From: Niebla homalea
Taxonomy: Eukaryota; Ascomycota; Lecanoromycetes; Lecanorales; Ramalinaceae
NCBI GenBank assembly: GCA_019925105.1
Contig: JAHGAU010000007.1
Coordinates: forward strand, 1,240,001 to 1,304,000
DNA length: 64,000 bases
Reading direction: 5' to 3'
The translations under genes were made by a program, and so were the position numbers. The first letter of the stretch is position 1. Each line of letters begins with the position of its first letter. The notes beneath the pieces were generated by a model, which was given only the letters and a program-made list of their open reading frames with translations, was not told the origin of the DNA and made no database searches. Of the stretch, positions 1-11,652 are shown piece after piece.

Positions 1-798
1 TCCTCAACGAATGGAATACAGGTTTCAAGGTGGATACCTTTTCCTCCTTCATCTTGCGCCGTGACTACCTCGCCCCTTTTGCACTTCACCGTCACAGGTG
101 CAATTCCCTTTTGCCCATTCTTTTTGAGCGCGGTGAAAGCTTTCACTATCCTGTGAGCCATGAAGTTGTCAAGATTGGGAACATCAAACGTTTTCCTGTG
201 CCTACGGCATTACGATTCACTCCTCAGTAGGACTTAGTATTAGCTTGTACGTTTCACAAAGCTGGTGAAAAAGCCTCTGAGTTTGCTATGCTTACTAAGA
301 AGAAAAGTTGAGGCACCAGTGTTTCACGAAATTGAAACCCTCTGAATATCAATGAATATAAACAAACCCTTTCTGAGAATCATGAACGCAAGATACCCTA
401 AGTAGCGAGCATCATTTCATCGACTTCAATGCTCCTGAGGCTTTGACAAGAATACGGCAGACGTTCTGGAGATTCACTCAAGTACCAATCCCATGTGGTA
501 TATCACGATCCGTACATTATAGCTTAGTCGCCTGTAAGATCTCCAAGTATCCTACGACTTTGCACGAGCCATATCATATCATGTTGCCATGGCCGCGCCA
601 CTTGATCGCTTGCGGTAAGCATCCAGAATGTCTGGCGGATTGTCGCGTATTGTATTTCGTTCTGCGCCTGATAGTCTATCACCGTCCGAGCGCCTACTCC
701 TGGGATGTTGATGATTCTTTAAATCGGATGCAAAAGACCTCTTCGGGCCGTCAGCCTCGTCAAAACAGACCACCGTCGTTTGGAGCTGATATGCTACC
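1..798. other. No supported gene
   Basis: Only short overlapping frames occur here and none resembles a known protein or joins convincingly through splice sites. The stretch just before 799 is presumably the promoter and 5' leader of the following secreted-protein gene. No repeat was recognised. Confidence 0.4.
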
Positions 799-1599
799 AT
801 GTTGTCCCTTTTGTATCTTGTCTTGATATCCTTCGGCACCTATGTCGACCCGCTATCTGGTCAAACCCTTACCTGGATGCAGTCAACAGAGGACCGCCTG
901 AATGTCGGAAACTTTCTCATCCTGCAATGCGGCGCTGGCAAGTCGTCGAGTAAGGCGGAGAAGCTTTCGCTCGCGCTCACTGATATGGCTACAAACCTTC
1001 AGGATGTTATCGATGATTCTGCTTTAGGAGACATGTCTGAGCACGGGTATGCAGCCTTCTTCAAAACTCCCGCCAACCGTAATCATGTCCGAGTCAGATA
1101 TCAGCAAATCAAACAGGGTTCCTCTGTGCGTTTTCATCCAACTTCTCGGCTCGAGAACAGCCGTCGACAGCCCACCATCATCTGTGTCAACGATAACGAC
1201 CCCTTTACTTTCGACTTGCAAGTTGCTTGCAGACAGCCTGTGTCTGTAGCGCTTCAGCCGGTATACGACCCAGGAATTGTGGGTATTTGCCCGTTGTTCT
1301 GGTCACTCAAGGCCGTGCCAGAGAAAGAGGATTGCCCAATTCTCACTGATAATATGTTGGCCTTTCCGGCTCAAGTAACAAATATCGATTGGACACATTA
1401 CGGCTCTCTCGTGCATGAACTTGCACATCTATACATTCCGAATAGTCCTCAAGAAACGTATGGAATCCAGGGATGTGTGTGGCTTAATGCGACTGCATCT
1501 CTCATGAATGCACAAAACTATGCTTTTTACGCTTCAACGACCAGGGCAAATTGTACTCAATTTCCCCCGAGCGTAAATCAGCCCGGCCTTGGACGTTGA
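799..1599 (+). CDS. Secreted M35-like metalloprotease homologue
   Basis: A 266-residue protein in a single exon. It opens with a hydrophobic signal-like segment (MLSLLYLVLISFG), so it is probably secreted. Near residue 204 it has the zinc-protease motif HELAH, followed by a YG, a cysteine and the phrase NAQNYAFYAS. That order resembles the fungal deuterolysin/aspzincin-like (M35) family, where a HExxH helix is followed by a D-x-x-Y-G loop and a terminal N-A-D-x-Y segment. Here the residue three before the Tyr-Gly is Gln rather than the usual third zinc ligand Asp, so activity is doubtful. The family assignment is by motif only; it may be a non-catalytic secreted relative. Confidence 0.6.
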   Translation: MLSLLYLVLISFGTYVDPLSGQTLTWMQSTEDRLNVGNFLILQCGAGKSSSKAEKLSLALTDMATNLQDVIDDSALGDMSEHGYAAFFKTPANRNHVRVRYQQIKQGSSVRFHPTSRLENSRRQPTIICVNDNDPFTFDLQVACRQPVSVALQPVYDPGIVGICPLFWSLKAVPEKEDCPILTDNMLAFPAQVTNIDWTHYGSLVHELAHLYIPNSPQETYGIQGCVWLNATASLMNAQNYAFYASTTRANCTQFPPSVNQPGLGR

Positions 1600-2051
1600 T
1601 ACATCATGGTATCTATCTTGGAGAGATGCCGAATCGATCGAGTCCAACCATCAGTGGCGAAATGGCAAGACGCACTTTATCTCTGACAGCCTGTACTTAC
1701 ATTAGTCTGAGGCATGCGCCATGGTACTCTGCGCAGGTCTTGAGAATGCCTTTCTGGCATAGAAATCCGTTTTCAGCGCAAGCACATCTTGAAACTTCGT
1801 GGAGCCAGCCCCTTGGGGTCTCCTCAAGAGCATGGTTGTCGGGCTTCGATCATTCGAGTATAGCCCGCCAGCGATCACAAGCCTCATTACACCATCGATC
1901 AATGCTCAGATCATCCGATCAAAGCCTATTTGGGATCTGCAAGGGGGCACAATCGCCCTATCAGAACTTAGACGGATCCAAGCGGGAAAGGCTGTAAAAA
2001 TATCAACGATATTAGAGGCTCTTGCGGCAGGCTTTCAGTAAGAGTCAAGTT
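1600..2051. other. Spacer with an unassigned 80-codon frame
   Basis: The space between the protease-like gene and the carrier gene (which ends at 2052 on the other strand) holds a plus-strand frame at 1799-2041. Its last part, ending ISTILEALAAGFQ, looks protein-like. No clear upstream exon, start context or family was found. It could be a terminal exon of a poorly conserved gene or chance; the rest is probably 3' untranslated sequence. Confidence 0.25.
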
Positions 2052-3090
2052 TCAAAACATCTTGTTCATAGCCTGATGCGCTAGTTCTACCCCCAAAAAA
2101 GTTGCTGCATTTGCTGGTACTGCCCTAGCCATTGCAGGTCCTATGCCAGGAAAGAACGCTCTCAAACCCCCATTTGCATATAGTCCTCGGACAGTCCCTC
2201 CGATAGTCGGTCGTCCTTCTGCACTTTGCAGACGGCTCTTGATGGTGTCGACGGGAAAGACCGGGATCCACATTGCCACCCCTGCACCGGCGCCTGCTAC
2301 TGTGATTGCGGTCAGGCTCAAGTCTCCGCTCGGCTTTCCGGATGCGTCCTTAGGGGTCATTTTCCGCTTTATGTATTCGTAGCTGGCGAAGTAGGCTGCT
2401 GAGCCTGGACCGTCCCGAGCCAGTGTCATTACGCTGCCTCTGTAGACTGACCGGATACCTCCCTCCTTGAATAACTGCCTTACTACATCGATCCCGCCAG
2501 AATACTTGGGCTTTTCACCAGGAGCAAGCTGCCTTTGCCCTTGTATTTGTAGAAGTACCTTGACACGTTCGAATGGAGCTGTTATGATGGTCATTGGTAT
2601 CGCAGAGAAGAACCCAGCGGCCGAGATTTGTGAGATTGTGAAAGGGGTGTCTTTGGACGTGTTAGGAGATAGCGATCGGACAAGATTTTTGCCGACGTCG
2701 AATCCCCAGAAACTTATGGCGACTGGACTCATGAAATGTAAGTGGACCCTTTTAACTAGATACGATGGGCAGCATCTTACACATGGGCGTCACCCCGACT
2801 AATGGAGCTGATACACCGGCATAAAGCCCCTTCCTTAGACCCTCCCTTGCAACAGTCTTCTTGACGACATCCATTGCACCGGTGTAAACGCCTTTCTCCG
2901 CAGTCTGCATGCGCACTTTCACAAGATCGAAAGGGTGGCCGACGATGACTGCGCAAACACCCCCCACTCCTCCAGCAGCCAGAGAGCGGAGCGAGGAGAG
3001 GGCCGTTTTGGAAGCTTCGACGACTTCATCCTTGACTTCAGAAGATGAGGGCAGCTTGTCCGTCATTTCAGACGAAGAAGGAGAAGGCAT
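2052..3090 (-). CDS. CRC1: Mitochondrial carnitine/acylcarnitine carrier
   Basis: Inner-membrane carrier that exchanges acylcarnitine for carnitine, needed for acetyl and fatty-acyl transport (yeast Crc1, Aspergillus AcuH). Exons are 3090-2781 and 2722-2052, with a 58-bp intron at 2723-2780. The join restores GVTPM-F-A-ISFWGFDVGK, as in the family, and gives 326 residues, a normal length. Three mitochondrial-carrier repeats are visible, each with its P-x-[DE]-x-x-[KR] signature: PFDLVKVRMQ, PFERVKVLLQ and PVDTIKSRLQ. The N-terminal 30 residues are Ser/Glu/Lys-rich. It is divergent from the F-box gene, sharing about 610 bp of upstream DNA. Carrier family is certain; carnitine specificity is inferred from overall resemblance. 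Confidence 0.88.
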
Positions 3091-3702
3091 TGTTCAAGAT
3101 GTCTGGGACAAACGTTCGGGGGAGCAAGTGGGTGTTGCAGGCACGGGCACTTTACAAAGGCGAGGGACGCGATCAGCCGAGGCTGTCTCCTTCTGCCCGA
3201 AGCCCATGTAAGAGGTAGGCCAAGCCTTCAGGCCCAAGCGGCTGGTTAAGGGCCGGCGCAACGGCGCTACGGCGCTAGCTACCGTGTTTCCAAACGTGGC
3301 GGGCTGGCGGCTGCGCGCTTCCACTTTTCAAGCATGAGCGAATCGCTGCTGTACAACAATCATTAAGCACCATAATTTATCAATGTTGATGGTTACTACA
3401 TTCACTTGACAATTGTCATCACTTCCCGCAATTCACCTCCTGTAGCACCTATTCTTGCCACGAAATGGCCGTACTGTACGCGGCTCGGGCAATAAATTTG
3501 GGACACCCCGAAGCTTCATTGGCGCTCCACTTTCTTCTTCGCCCCGAGTGTTAGAGGAAGCGCGACCTTCATCCGATCGGGGAAAGCGCAAACAACAGGA
3601 CGTCACCCATAGTCACTCATATCTTGCTTTCACACCTTTGGCCCGTTTCAACTACCAAGACATATCTCTATGAGATAATAAATTGACGTTGTACCTATTG
3701 AT
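3091..3702. promoter_or_regulatory. Divergent promoter region, carrier / F-box gene
   Basis: About 610 bp between two divergent starts. Short frames here do not look like genes. It must hold both promoters, but no specific transcription-factor site was identified with confidence. Confidence 0.4.
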
Positions 3703-6700
3703 ATGGCGATCGACAGCCCGAATCCAGGAGAGAACGCTCGTGACCCAGCGCCAATAAGACATCTTGTCAACGGATATAACCCAACAACAGTGAAGCTCAC
3801 CCAATTACCTTTCGAGACACTGGACAGCATCATTGAATATGTAAGCTCTACAAGGCTATCGAGGGCGAAAGGTCTGACATTTTGCAGTTGGGTGTAAATG
3901 ATCTCCTCCACTTACAGCTGGTATCAAAGGACTTCCATCATCTTGCTACCGCTGCATTATACCGAGCCTTGGACTTCAACGTCACGACAACAGAGTCAGA
4001 TGACAAGGGTTCTACCATTTCCAGAGCAGCTGACGCCCTACAAACGATCAACATTAGTGAATACAACTATGCCCAGCATATCAAGGTCTTTCGTATCGGA
4101 GTTGACGATGCACCTGGGCCATTGAATGGAGCTCCCGATCATGTTCTTACAAGGATAGTGTTCGATTCCAGGTCAGATGCGAGCAAGTTTCTCAATACGT
4201 CCATTCTACAAATGGTTCGTCGGGCAACAATACTGGAAGCATTCAGGTAGGTGTTCTCGCTGAACAGGAAGGTCCCGATCGCTAAATTGCCATAGTTGGG
4301 ACATTCCATTGGAACTCAGTGGGCCAGTCTACCAAGCGCTCCATAAATTATCAAGCCTACGGTACCTCCGCGTTCGACTTGACATAACGCCTGCCCCTCG
4401 CTTTGTCTCCCGTTCGCCGCCCTACCAAGCGCCTCATCTTCCGCCCCCAACGAACATGACTCATCCGCCGCCTCCGATACCTTCCAACCTCACGCTTCCT
4501 CCAATGTCACAAAATCCTAGCCTGTCGGCGCCAACAAATGCTAGTCTCAAACGAGAGCGTACCCGAGGATCGACATTCTGGACAAAGCGAAGAGCCTTTG
4601 GCGGTTTCAATACACTCCAATCGATAGAGATAATTCGACTGGCCAGTCTGGACTGTCTCTCCGAGCTGAGAGTCTGCATTAATGCTTGCTCCGCCTGCTT
4701 GAAAAGCTTGACAATTACTTTGGATCCCTTGGTCGCCATAAGAGCCCACAAGGCCGCATCAGCCACAGCCCAAGATATTGATGACCTCTCTGATACCGAG
4801 TTGGAAGAGCAAGAGATGATGTTTGGGCCAATGTCTCCTTCAGCTGGTGGACCTCAACCAAGCAACGAAGCCGACCTCCGGCAAGTAAAAAGCGCTCAAG
4901 AGGGCATCTTGGCAAGCATCTTTGGTCTTGAAGATTCTGCAGCGAGAGCTAAGAAGTTGGAGGAAAAGCTGGGCTTACCCGGGGGCCAGTGTCTCTTGGA
5001 AGAAGAGGAGACAGCAATGGATACAAAGCTGCAGGACCTTATGAGATCCTTGGAAGAAGACGAAAAGTCACACGATTCGGAGAAGCTTTCAAATGCTTCA
5101 CGCTTGGAAAAATACCGAATGATGCGCGACTTGGCGAATCTTTACATTTCTAGACACGCTCCAAAAGCTAGAAAGACTACAAAGTCAAACACAAAGAAGC
5201 CAGCATCAGCCAAAAAGCCTAAAAAGTCAGCAAAGTCCAAGGTTCCTAACATGCCATCTATGCCTTCTCACTGGGATGAGCAGTTGACAGACATGATCCA
5301 AAGTCAAAGTCACGATCAATCCGAACAAGCTCTAAACACTTCGAAGGCAGCCCTTGCAGCCATCGAGAAATCGATAGGAATGGGATCCGCCAGCGGAGAT
5401 CTGAGTGGCATGCCATGGCCCAATCAGAGTGCCCAACTTCCTCCTCTTCCAAGCGGGTTAGGGCAGGACCTTACTCAAAAGCTGTACAGCAGCACTAGCT
5501 CCTCCGTGGACGCATCGGCTCCACAACCTTGGTCTGGAGAGACCAGCTTTGTAGACTCTCTATCTCTTCCCTACAGTAGCGCTCAGTCCTCGAGCCAGAC
5601 TCCTTACCTAACCCCATATAGCTCAGACCCATACGATGAAGCCTTGAGTGCGCTGTACAACAAATCCAGTCCGCAGAAGTCTCAGGCACAATCTCAAGCC
5701 AGTCCAGGTGCAACTGGACCTTCAAGCATAAGTAGTCCGGTCTTCTTCAGCGCTTCGGCATTGCCGTCGAAGTCAGCCAAGAAACTTGCGCCATCCTCAA
5801 AGAAGAAGGATGGCTCGGTTTCTGACGCCACTAAGAGCTCCAGCAACACGAGCTCCTCGGATTCATCAGCTGCAGTAAGTGAGAAAGGTCTCTCCACATC
5901 ACCTGGTAAAGGTCCGTTGTTCCAAGCTGAGGTTAATCAAATCTTGGACGATGGGATCGATGTCGACATGGATCATCCCGATGAGGACCAAGACGAATTC
6001 AACAACGAAGAAGACAGTGCTTCGGAAAGCGACGACACGGAGGTCTTGACTCCACGAAAACGGTTGAAACCGCTAGAGATAGTATCATCATCCACTGCCT
6101 CTGGGGTAAATGGTATTGCGAAGTCGCAGGCATCCAGCACCCATGAGCTTCCCAAGCCTACGAATGCGGAGAGGATGCACGATTATGTCCGCGCAGCTCA
6201 TGGGATTCAATTAGAGACATTTCGACTGCATTACGTACCCTTGAAGGCATCCATTGTAGGTAAGGCCCTGGACCTGACGGTCTTGCAACGCATTACGCTC
6301 CTCGAAACAGGGGCGCAGGATGCGTTCTGGGCGTTACTCGTGAAGCTCACGAGCTCGGATGCGCCAATAACGTTCAAAAGCATCCACACTGACAATATGT
6401 CCTTCTCTTTCCTCAAATACTTGGCGACATTCAAGAGCCTGGAAGAACTTTTTGTTCACGAACGGAAGTCCCGAAATCATGATGCTGATGCCGAAAACGG
6501 GGTGGACATGGCCAGTATCGCAAAGCAGGCGTTGAAGCCGCATGCCAAATCGCTCAAGCGATTGATGCTGAGGAATGAGCGCGACGAGTCGTGGGATGTT
6601 GACCCCAAGACCTTGTTAAAGCTAGGGGCAAGGGCGCCGTTCCTGGAAGAGTTGGCAGTCAACGTCAAAATGGCGACGTATCATGCATTACTCCAGATGT

Positions 6701-7137
6701 TTCCGTTACTCCGATCTCTGCGCGCCTTGCATCTCATCACGCTTCGGGGATCGGACCGCAACAATTACTTTGTGCAAATGGAAAGCATCGCCTACACGAT
6801 CGACAGTCTGACGCACTGTCCGGAGGCAGACTTACAATATATTGCCATTGGTGAGCTGGTCACTGAGATGACTGGGCGCCAGCAGTACAGAACCCACCTG
6901 GAAAAGGTCCTACAGAGACAGGCGGCAGTACGGGAGGGCAAGAATGTTGACAAGAAAGGCAAAGGAAAGGCAGTCGATGCCATCTACATGGACATGGATG
7001 ATTCTTCAGATGGAGACATTCGCGAGAAATTTTCCAGGGTGCATTCTGCGTCGAGGAAACTCCGGCATGCGAGGAGATTCGACGAGGTTGATGGCATCAA
7101 GATCTTCTCCAAGGAGATCAGGAATGGCAAAATCTAG
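3703..7137 (+). CDS. F-box protein with long disordered insert and leucine-rich C-terminus
   Basis: Three exons: 3703-3840, 3888-4246 and 4296-7137, with introns of 47 and 49 bp; 1112 residues. Residues about 30-75, spanning intron 1, form an F-box: LTQLPFETLDSIIEYL, then LLHLQLVSKDFHHLATAALYR. F-box proteins recruit substrates to SCF ubiquitin ligases through Skp1. After this comes an LRR-like segment, then several hundred residues rich in Ser, Pro, Gln and Lys with an acidic patch (around residue 640) that look disordered, then a second LRR-like region (LEELFVHERKS, LKRLMLRNERDE, LRALHLITLRG). The C-terminus is basic. The substrate is unknown. The disordered insert is unusually long for an F-box/LRR protein. 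Orthologues probably exist across Pezizomycotina as uncharacterised F-box proteins. Confidence 0.8.
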
Positions 7138-7883
7138 TCGCTTGCAAGGGTGACCGGGTATCTGTCTGATGGATGTTCTATTTTGGGGAAGGAGGTCTAG
7201 CAGAGAGGTTTCGAATGATTTGTCCATAGCCCATATACCCCTAAATGCCAGCGTTTGTTTCAGACATGCTTCCCTGAAATCCGAGAGGTAAGCGAGACAG
7301 GAAGACCAACTTGGCATCATCGTCTACGGCTGTCAAAGAAAAGTTTCCTTTGGCGACTTGGCATTTCGAATTGAAGGTGGTAGCTATAGTTTAAAAACTT
7401 CAATCTTAACCTTGAAATCTTTAAGCGGGGTATAGGCTACCACGGCGTAATTATAGGGCCCAATTTCTGTATATTCTTTACTCCTTTATATTTCACCTAA
7501 ATATACTCAGGATAAAGTAATATTAATACGAGAGCTTCTAACCTTTACGAAGACTATATTTGATTTCAATAATGCTCAAAGTGTAGTTGTTCTGCGATTT
7601 CAACGACACATCGATTTTGATGGTCCAAAAACACCAGCAATTAGGAAACTAGGGGTAGGGTGCGGAGGGAGATATGCGGGGGCGGGGCGGGGCGTGGGGA
7701 GTCAAAAAAACGATCACTCAATAAAAAAATATTCAACGTGTATTATTTAGATCTACTTTCTTTACGCCACGGACTGCCCTTCCTTGATGATATTTCTCCA
7801 ACTTATCTAAAACTTTGGAAGTTTTTTTTCCGAGTATAGCAGCATCCTCATTGAAGATTGACTCTGCAACGCCAACATTCAGG
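7138..7883. other. Intergenic, AT-rich, no gene
   Basis: The stretch is AT-rich between about 7380 and 7760, apart from a short G-rich tract (around 7665-7700, GGGGCGGGGCGGGGCG). It lacks long open frames. It contains the 3' end of the F-box gene and the promoter of the next gene. The AT-rich part could be an old repeat relic, but no terminal repeats were found. Confidence 0.4.
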
Positions 7884-9983
7884 ATGGGTAAACCACCGGC
7901 GATTGTGATTGTTGCAAGGTACTGGCCAAGCAGCCTATACTTACAGTCTGTTCCCTCACTGACATGAACTTCAAGACATGGCGCTCGCCTTGATGCGGCA
8001 GATCCTCAATGGTACCTCACTTCTCCAACACCATACGACCCACCCCTCACATACGGCGGCTGGAAGCAATCTCAAGCTCTAGGTGCTCGAATAGCGAGCA
8101 TCATTAGATTCCGCGAGGATTCGTCCGAGGATTCTGTTTCTTACAGCAATGGCAATGGCCTCGAACCTGATACCCATCCACATCGCTATACACGCAAAGC
8201 TCGACCGCGGAAGCATCGCATCGTCATTCATACCTCCCCCTTCCTCCGATGCGTCCAAACCTCAGTAGCGATCAGCGCCGGAATGGAGAATTGGAAAGCA
8301 AGGTTAGATTCCGAAAGAGGCGCAAGCCCTCAAAAGAATCGCCATGTGCTACATTCCGGCAGTCCACATATCCGTGCCATGGACCATCGCAATGCCCCTC
8401 ATCTATCTGCCATCCCAGAACCCGAGGAAGACCGTTTGAGGAGATCGAGTAAAAACCCGTCCGGGAGAAACGACAAGTACAAGACGACGAGAGCAACGCT
8501 CCGGCTAGATGCCTGCTTGGGCGAGTGGCTCTCACCGGACTACTTTGATAACATCACACCCCCTCCGGCTTCAAAGATGATGGTCGCCACTGCGAAGGCC
8601 GATCTACTACGCCGCGGGGATGCCATTGAGGCCGTCAGTCATGGCAATGGAGAGAGCCTCAACCAAGGTAATTTTCCAGGTGGATGGAAGAGTAGCAACG
8701 CCCCACCGGACAGCCCCAGAAAGCAGGTAGCCAATTCACCCCTAAGTTCCATGTCGGACTTGAACGACGCCGTCCCAAAAATCGTTCGAGCCAATAGTCA
8801 TAGCATTGTCAGCCCTGGAAAGAGGAGAGGCTGGCTTCTGGCAGGCAGGAAGGATGGGGGATCGAATGTGGAGAATGGGGGTTACAGCCCTCCTACACCT
8901 TCATACGCCATCTCACCAGCACAGCCGATCCCTCAAGGCTACGTAGCGCATGCCCGCGACGCATGTATCAACGTTGATTATCAATGGGATAGCATGCGAC
9001 CACCGCTCGAATGGGGCAACGGCGGTGATTATGGAGAAGAGTGGAGCTCAATGCACCGGCGCTTTCGCAAAGGTTTACATAACATGCTGTTGTGGTATCG
9101 GAACCATGAAGCGTCTCAGGAAGCAGATGACAAGGATGACGAGATGGAACAGTTGACCCACACCAGAACGCAGACCTCGGACGAAGACGACGTGGACACT
9201 GTGCTGATTATAGTCACCCATGGAGCAGGCTGCAACGCACTCATCGGTGGCCTGACAAACCAGCCTGTACTTCTTGATGTCGGCATGGCATCTCTGACCA
9301 TGGCCGTTCGGAAGACGGTAGACTATCGCCGCACGTCAGGTGTCGATTCTGCCGCCAGCTCTCCGAGGCGTCGACGAAGGTCCTCCATTGACACTGGGAT
9401 AGCAGACGATTATGATGTCAAGATCACTGCATCTTCCGATCACCTGAGACCCGGCAGCCAATTCGTCGGAGCCCCCCCCGTTCGAGCAAGAAGCCCCAGC
9501 CTTCCAGTCAGGGACAAGAGTCCGTACCGGTACGAGAGACATGTCGGCTCGCCTGTCACGCCCCGGAACAGGAATACGAGTCCACTACGAGAACGTCACA
9601 ACGCTGACTCGAGTCATCGAGGCAGTCACAGCTTTGAGGAAGCAATCCCCAATGGTGTCGAGCGCCCTCCGGCTACAACCTCTTCGACTCCTGGTGGTGG
9701 TCTCTGGCAGAAGCCAGCCACAGTGCAGACAACCCAACCTCCACCACCGGAAGCCCGCAAAATCTCGATCCCTGCTCCCAAGCTCGAAACGCACCCACCA
9801 GAAATTGAAACGCCTCGGCCTCAAAGCGCGGTCTTTGATTCCTCCCCGGAATCAGGCAGCCCAGTGACGAGCCACGGCAAGACTCTGGCCCACCACGGTC
9901 TTTGGGGTACGGGACCGAAGGCGGTACAGGCAGATTTGGATCAAACGTGCTCAAAGCGAAGGTGGACTTTGGGGCAAGCTTGA
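7884..9983 (+). CDS. Histidine phosphatase (phosphoglycerate-mutase-like) superfamily protein
   Basis: Two exons, 7884-7918 and 7976-9983, with a 57-bp intron that has a TCACTGAC branch site; 680 residues. The tiny first exon gives MGKPPAIVIVA and the join completes the catalytic RHG motif (residues 12-14), the phosphohistidine site of the superfamily. Further on, residues HTSPFLRCVQTSVAIS carry the second conserved Arg region, and near residue 425 IIVTHGAGCNALIGG carries the second active-site His. The lobes are separated by long Ser/Pro/Arg-rich stretches, and the last 250 residues look disordered (Pro/Ser-rich, RSPSLPVRDKSPYRY). Typical members are 200-300 residues, so this is greatly expanded. 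Starting at the in-frame ATG at 8283 would lose the RHG, so the upstream exon is preferred. The substrate is unknown. Confidence 0.8.
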
Positions 9984-10426
9984 TCCCACATGTGATGGAA
10001 GTTTGAAATGTGAAAGATATTGCTTCAGGCGCTGTTGGCTCAGAGTAGACTCTTTGTTTTCAAGGTAGCAATGCGGTCTACATTCGAAATCGACATTGGT
10101 TTTGGGACTGGCATCCGGCCTGGCCAGCGAACTGCCAAATGCCACTCCTCGGTCTTCTACGTAGCATGGCGTTCCAGGAATTCTCATGTATGATGGCTCG
10201 CCCATAGAAACGGTCTGTTAGTGTATTGTTCCGCTCCTTGTCCCATTCAATCGTACACGGCATGCATCTCATCCTTCGAGTCTATGTGGGCTTTTACTTC
10301 TGCTCCACCATACCATACGAAGATAACCCTTGCATCAAGAGCAGATCCCCTCAAACACGCTCCGAATCATCCATCCCAAAGGGATTGCAACGGTGGCCGC
10401 AGCCCCCCACTTTTCTCCCACCCCAC
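9984..10426. other. Convergent 3' spacer
   Basis: Tail-to-tail spacer between the histidine-phosphatase gene (plus) and the CCDC124-like gene (minus). No gene was recognised; it presumably holds both polyadenylation regions. Confidence 0.4.
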
Positions 10427-11341
10427 CTACCCAGCCAGCCTCTCCTCCACCTTCTCCCTCTCCCTCTCCTTCATGCCCCGGATATCCTCCTTACTGGTGT
10501 CGAACCGGGCATTCAGCTGATTGAACGGGTTCTCCCCACTCCGCTCAAACTCCTTGCGCACAATCTCCACCCGCTGCTGCTTCCTCAACCCGGGGAACTC
10601 GCCCTCCACCTCGGGCAGGCGCCGCGCCTCAAAGGCCGCATACGCCGCCTTGACCCGCCGCTCCGGGTGCCGATCGACCTTGGCCCCTCCCCCCTGAGCG
10701 TTCTCACTCGTCAGGGAGAGCGCGTCGAGGGCGTTGTCGATGCCCGTGGCGTTGAGCGATGGTGCCGCTGCTGCTGCTGCGGTGGAGGAGGGCTCTCCCT
10801 CGTCGAGCTGGGCGAGGTCCAGACCCCGGGATGCTGCTGCTCCTGCCGCCGGGGTGGAGGAGGAGGAGGATTTCTTGACGGCGGTTTTGGCGTTCTTGGG
10901 GGCGGCGCGCGCGGAGGCGAGGGCTTTCTCCTCGGCGGCGAGGAGGGCGTCCTTGTCGGCCTTCTTGCGGGCGGCTTCGAGGGCTTTCGCGTCCGCGGCT
11001 TCTCTGTGTTGGGTTGGGCGTTAGATGAGGGAGCGTGGAGAGGTACGTTGGGGGATGGCCGGGGGGGTGGGGACAAGGGGGGGGGAGTGGCAGGAGAGAG
11101 GGATGGGAGGAGGAGGGGGCGAATAACTTCTTAGAATTCGATTTTGCGCCTTTGCTCCATTCGGCGTCTTCTACCGCTGCTTTCTTCGCATTGTCGACTG
11201 CAGCTTTTTGGGCCGCTGCTTCGGCTTTCTGGTGGGGATCACAGGGAGTCAGTGGGAAGGAAGATATGTTTGTCAAGGCTTGCGGACCTTTGCATTACCA
11301 GCAGCTTTCTTGGAGTTCTCCCCAGCTTGCTTTTTACCCAT
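10427..11341 (-). CDS. CCDC124 / Lso2-type ribosome-associated coiled-coil protein
   Basis: Exons 11341-11288, 11228-11128 and 11003-10427; 243 residues. The start MGKKQAGENSKKAAGNAK matches the conserved N-terminus of CCDC124 (MPKKFQGENSK-like), followed by a Lys/Ala/Glu-rich helix. The C-terminal block HPERRVKAAYAAFE...LPEVEGEFPGLR...ENPFNQLNARFD is the DUF1014 core. In yeast and humans this family binds idle 80S ribosomes and helps recycle them on recovery from starvation; that role is carried over by homology. Intron 1 has an atypical GTCCGC donor, chosen because it alone keeps the K-KAEAAAQKAA reading. Intron 2 is 124 bp and GC-rich. The central region (about residues 75-160) is a low-complexity Ala/Ser linker. 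The gene is markedly GC-rich. Confidence 0.82.
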
Positions 11342-11652
11342 GTTATCGGACTTGTATGAGAAAGTTGAGGTTGAAATCGTGAATAGGAACTGTGCTGAAT
11401 TGTGAAAATGCGTCATCTTGATGCCAAGCATTGGCTCCCTTTCCCAAGCCCCCAAGCCCCAAAGCCCCTCCGCCCGCCTGTTGACGGTAATGTAATTCGC
11501 CTTCAAGCTACGCATTATCTACTTTATTGCAATCAATATGGACCCATGTCAGGTCACTGATTGGCCGATGACGCTATTCACTTTTCAATAAGTGAAGCTT
11601 TAATGGAACCTGGCAAAAACGATTCTAGGGTTTTACAGGAGAAGTGAAACGT

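Noticed and set aside
10226..11134. 302-codon plus-strand frame over the CCDC124-like gene
   Set aside because: Antisense of a GC-rich gene with Ala/Lys repeats; the product is Gly/Pro-rich and runs through introns of the real gene.
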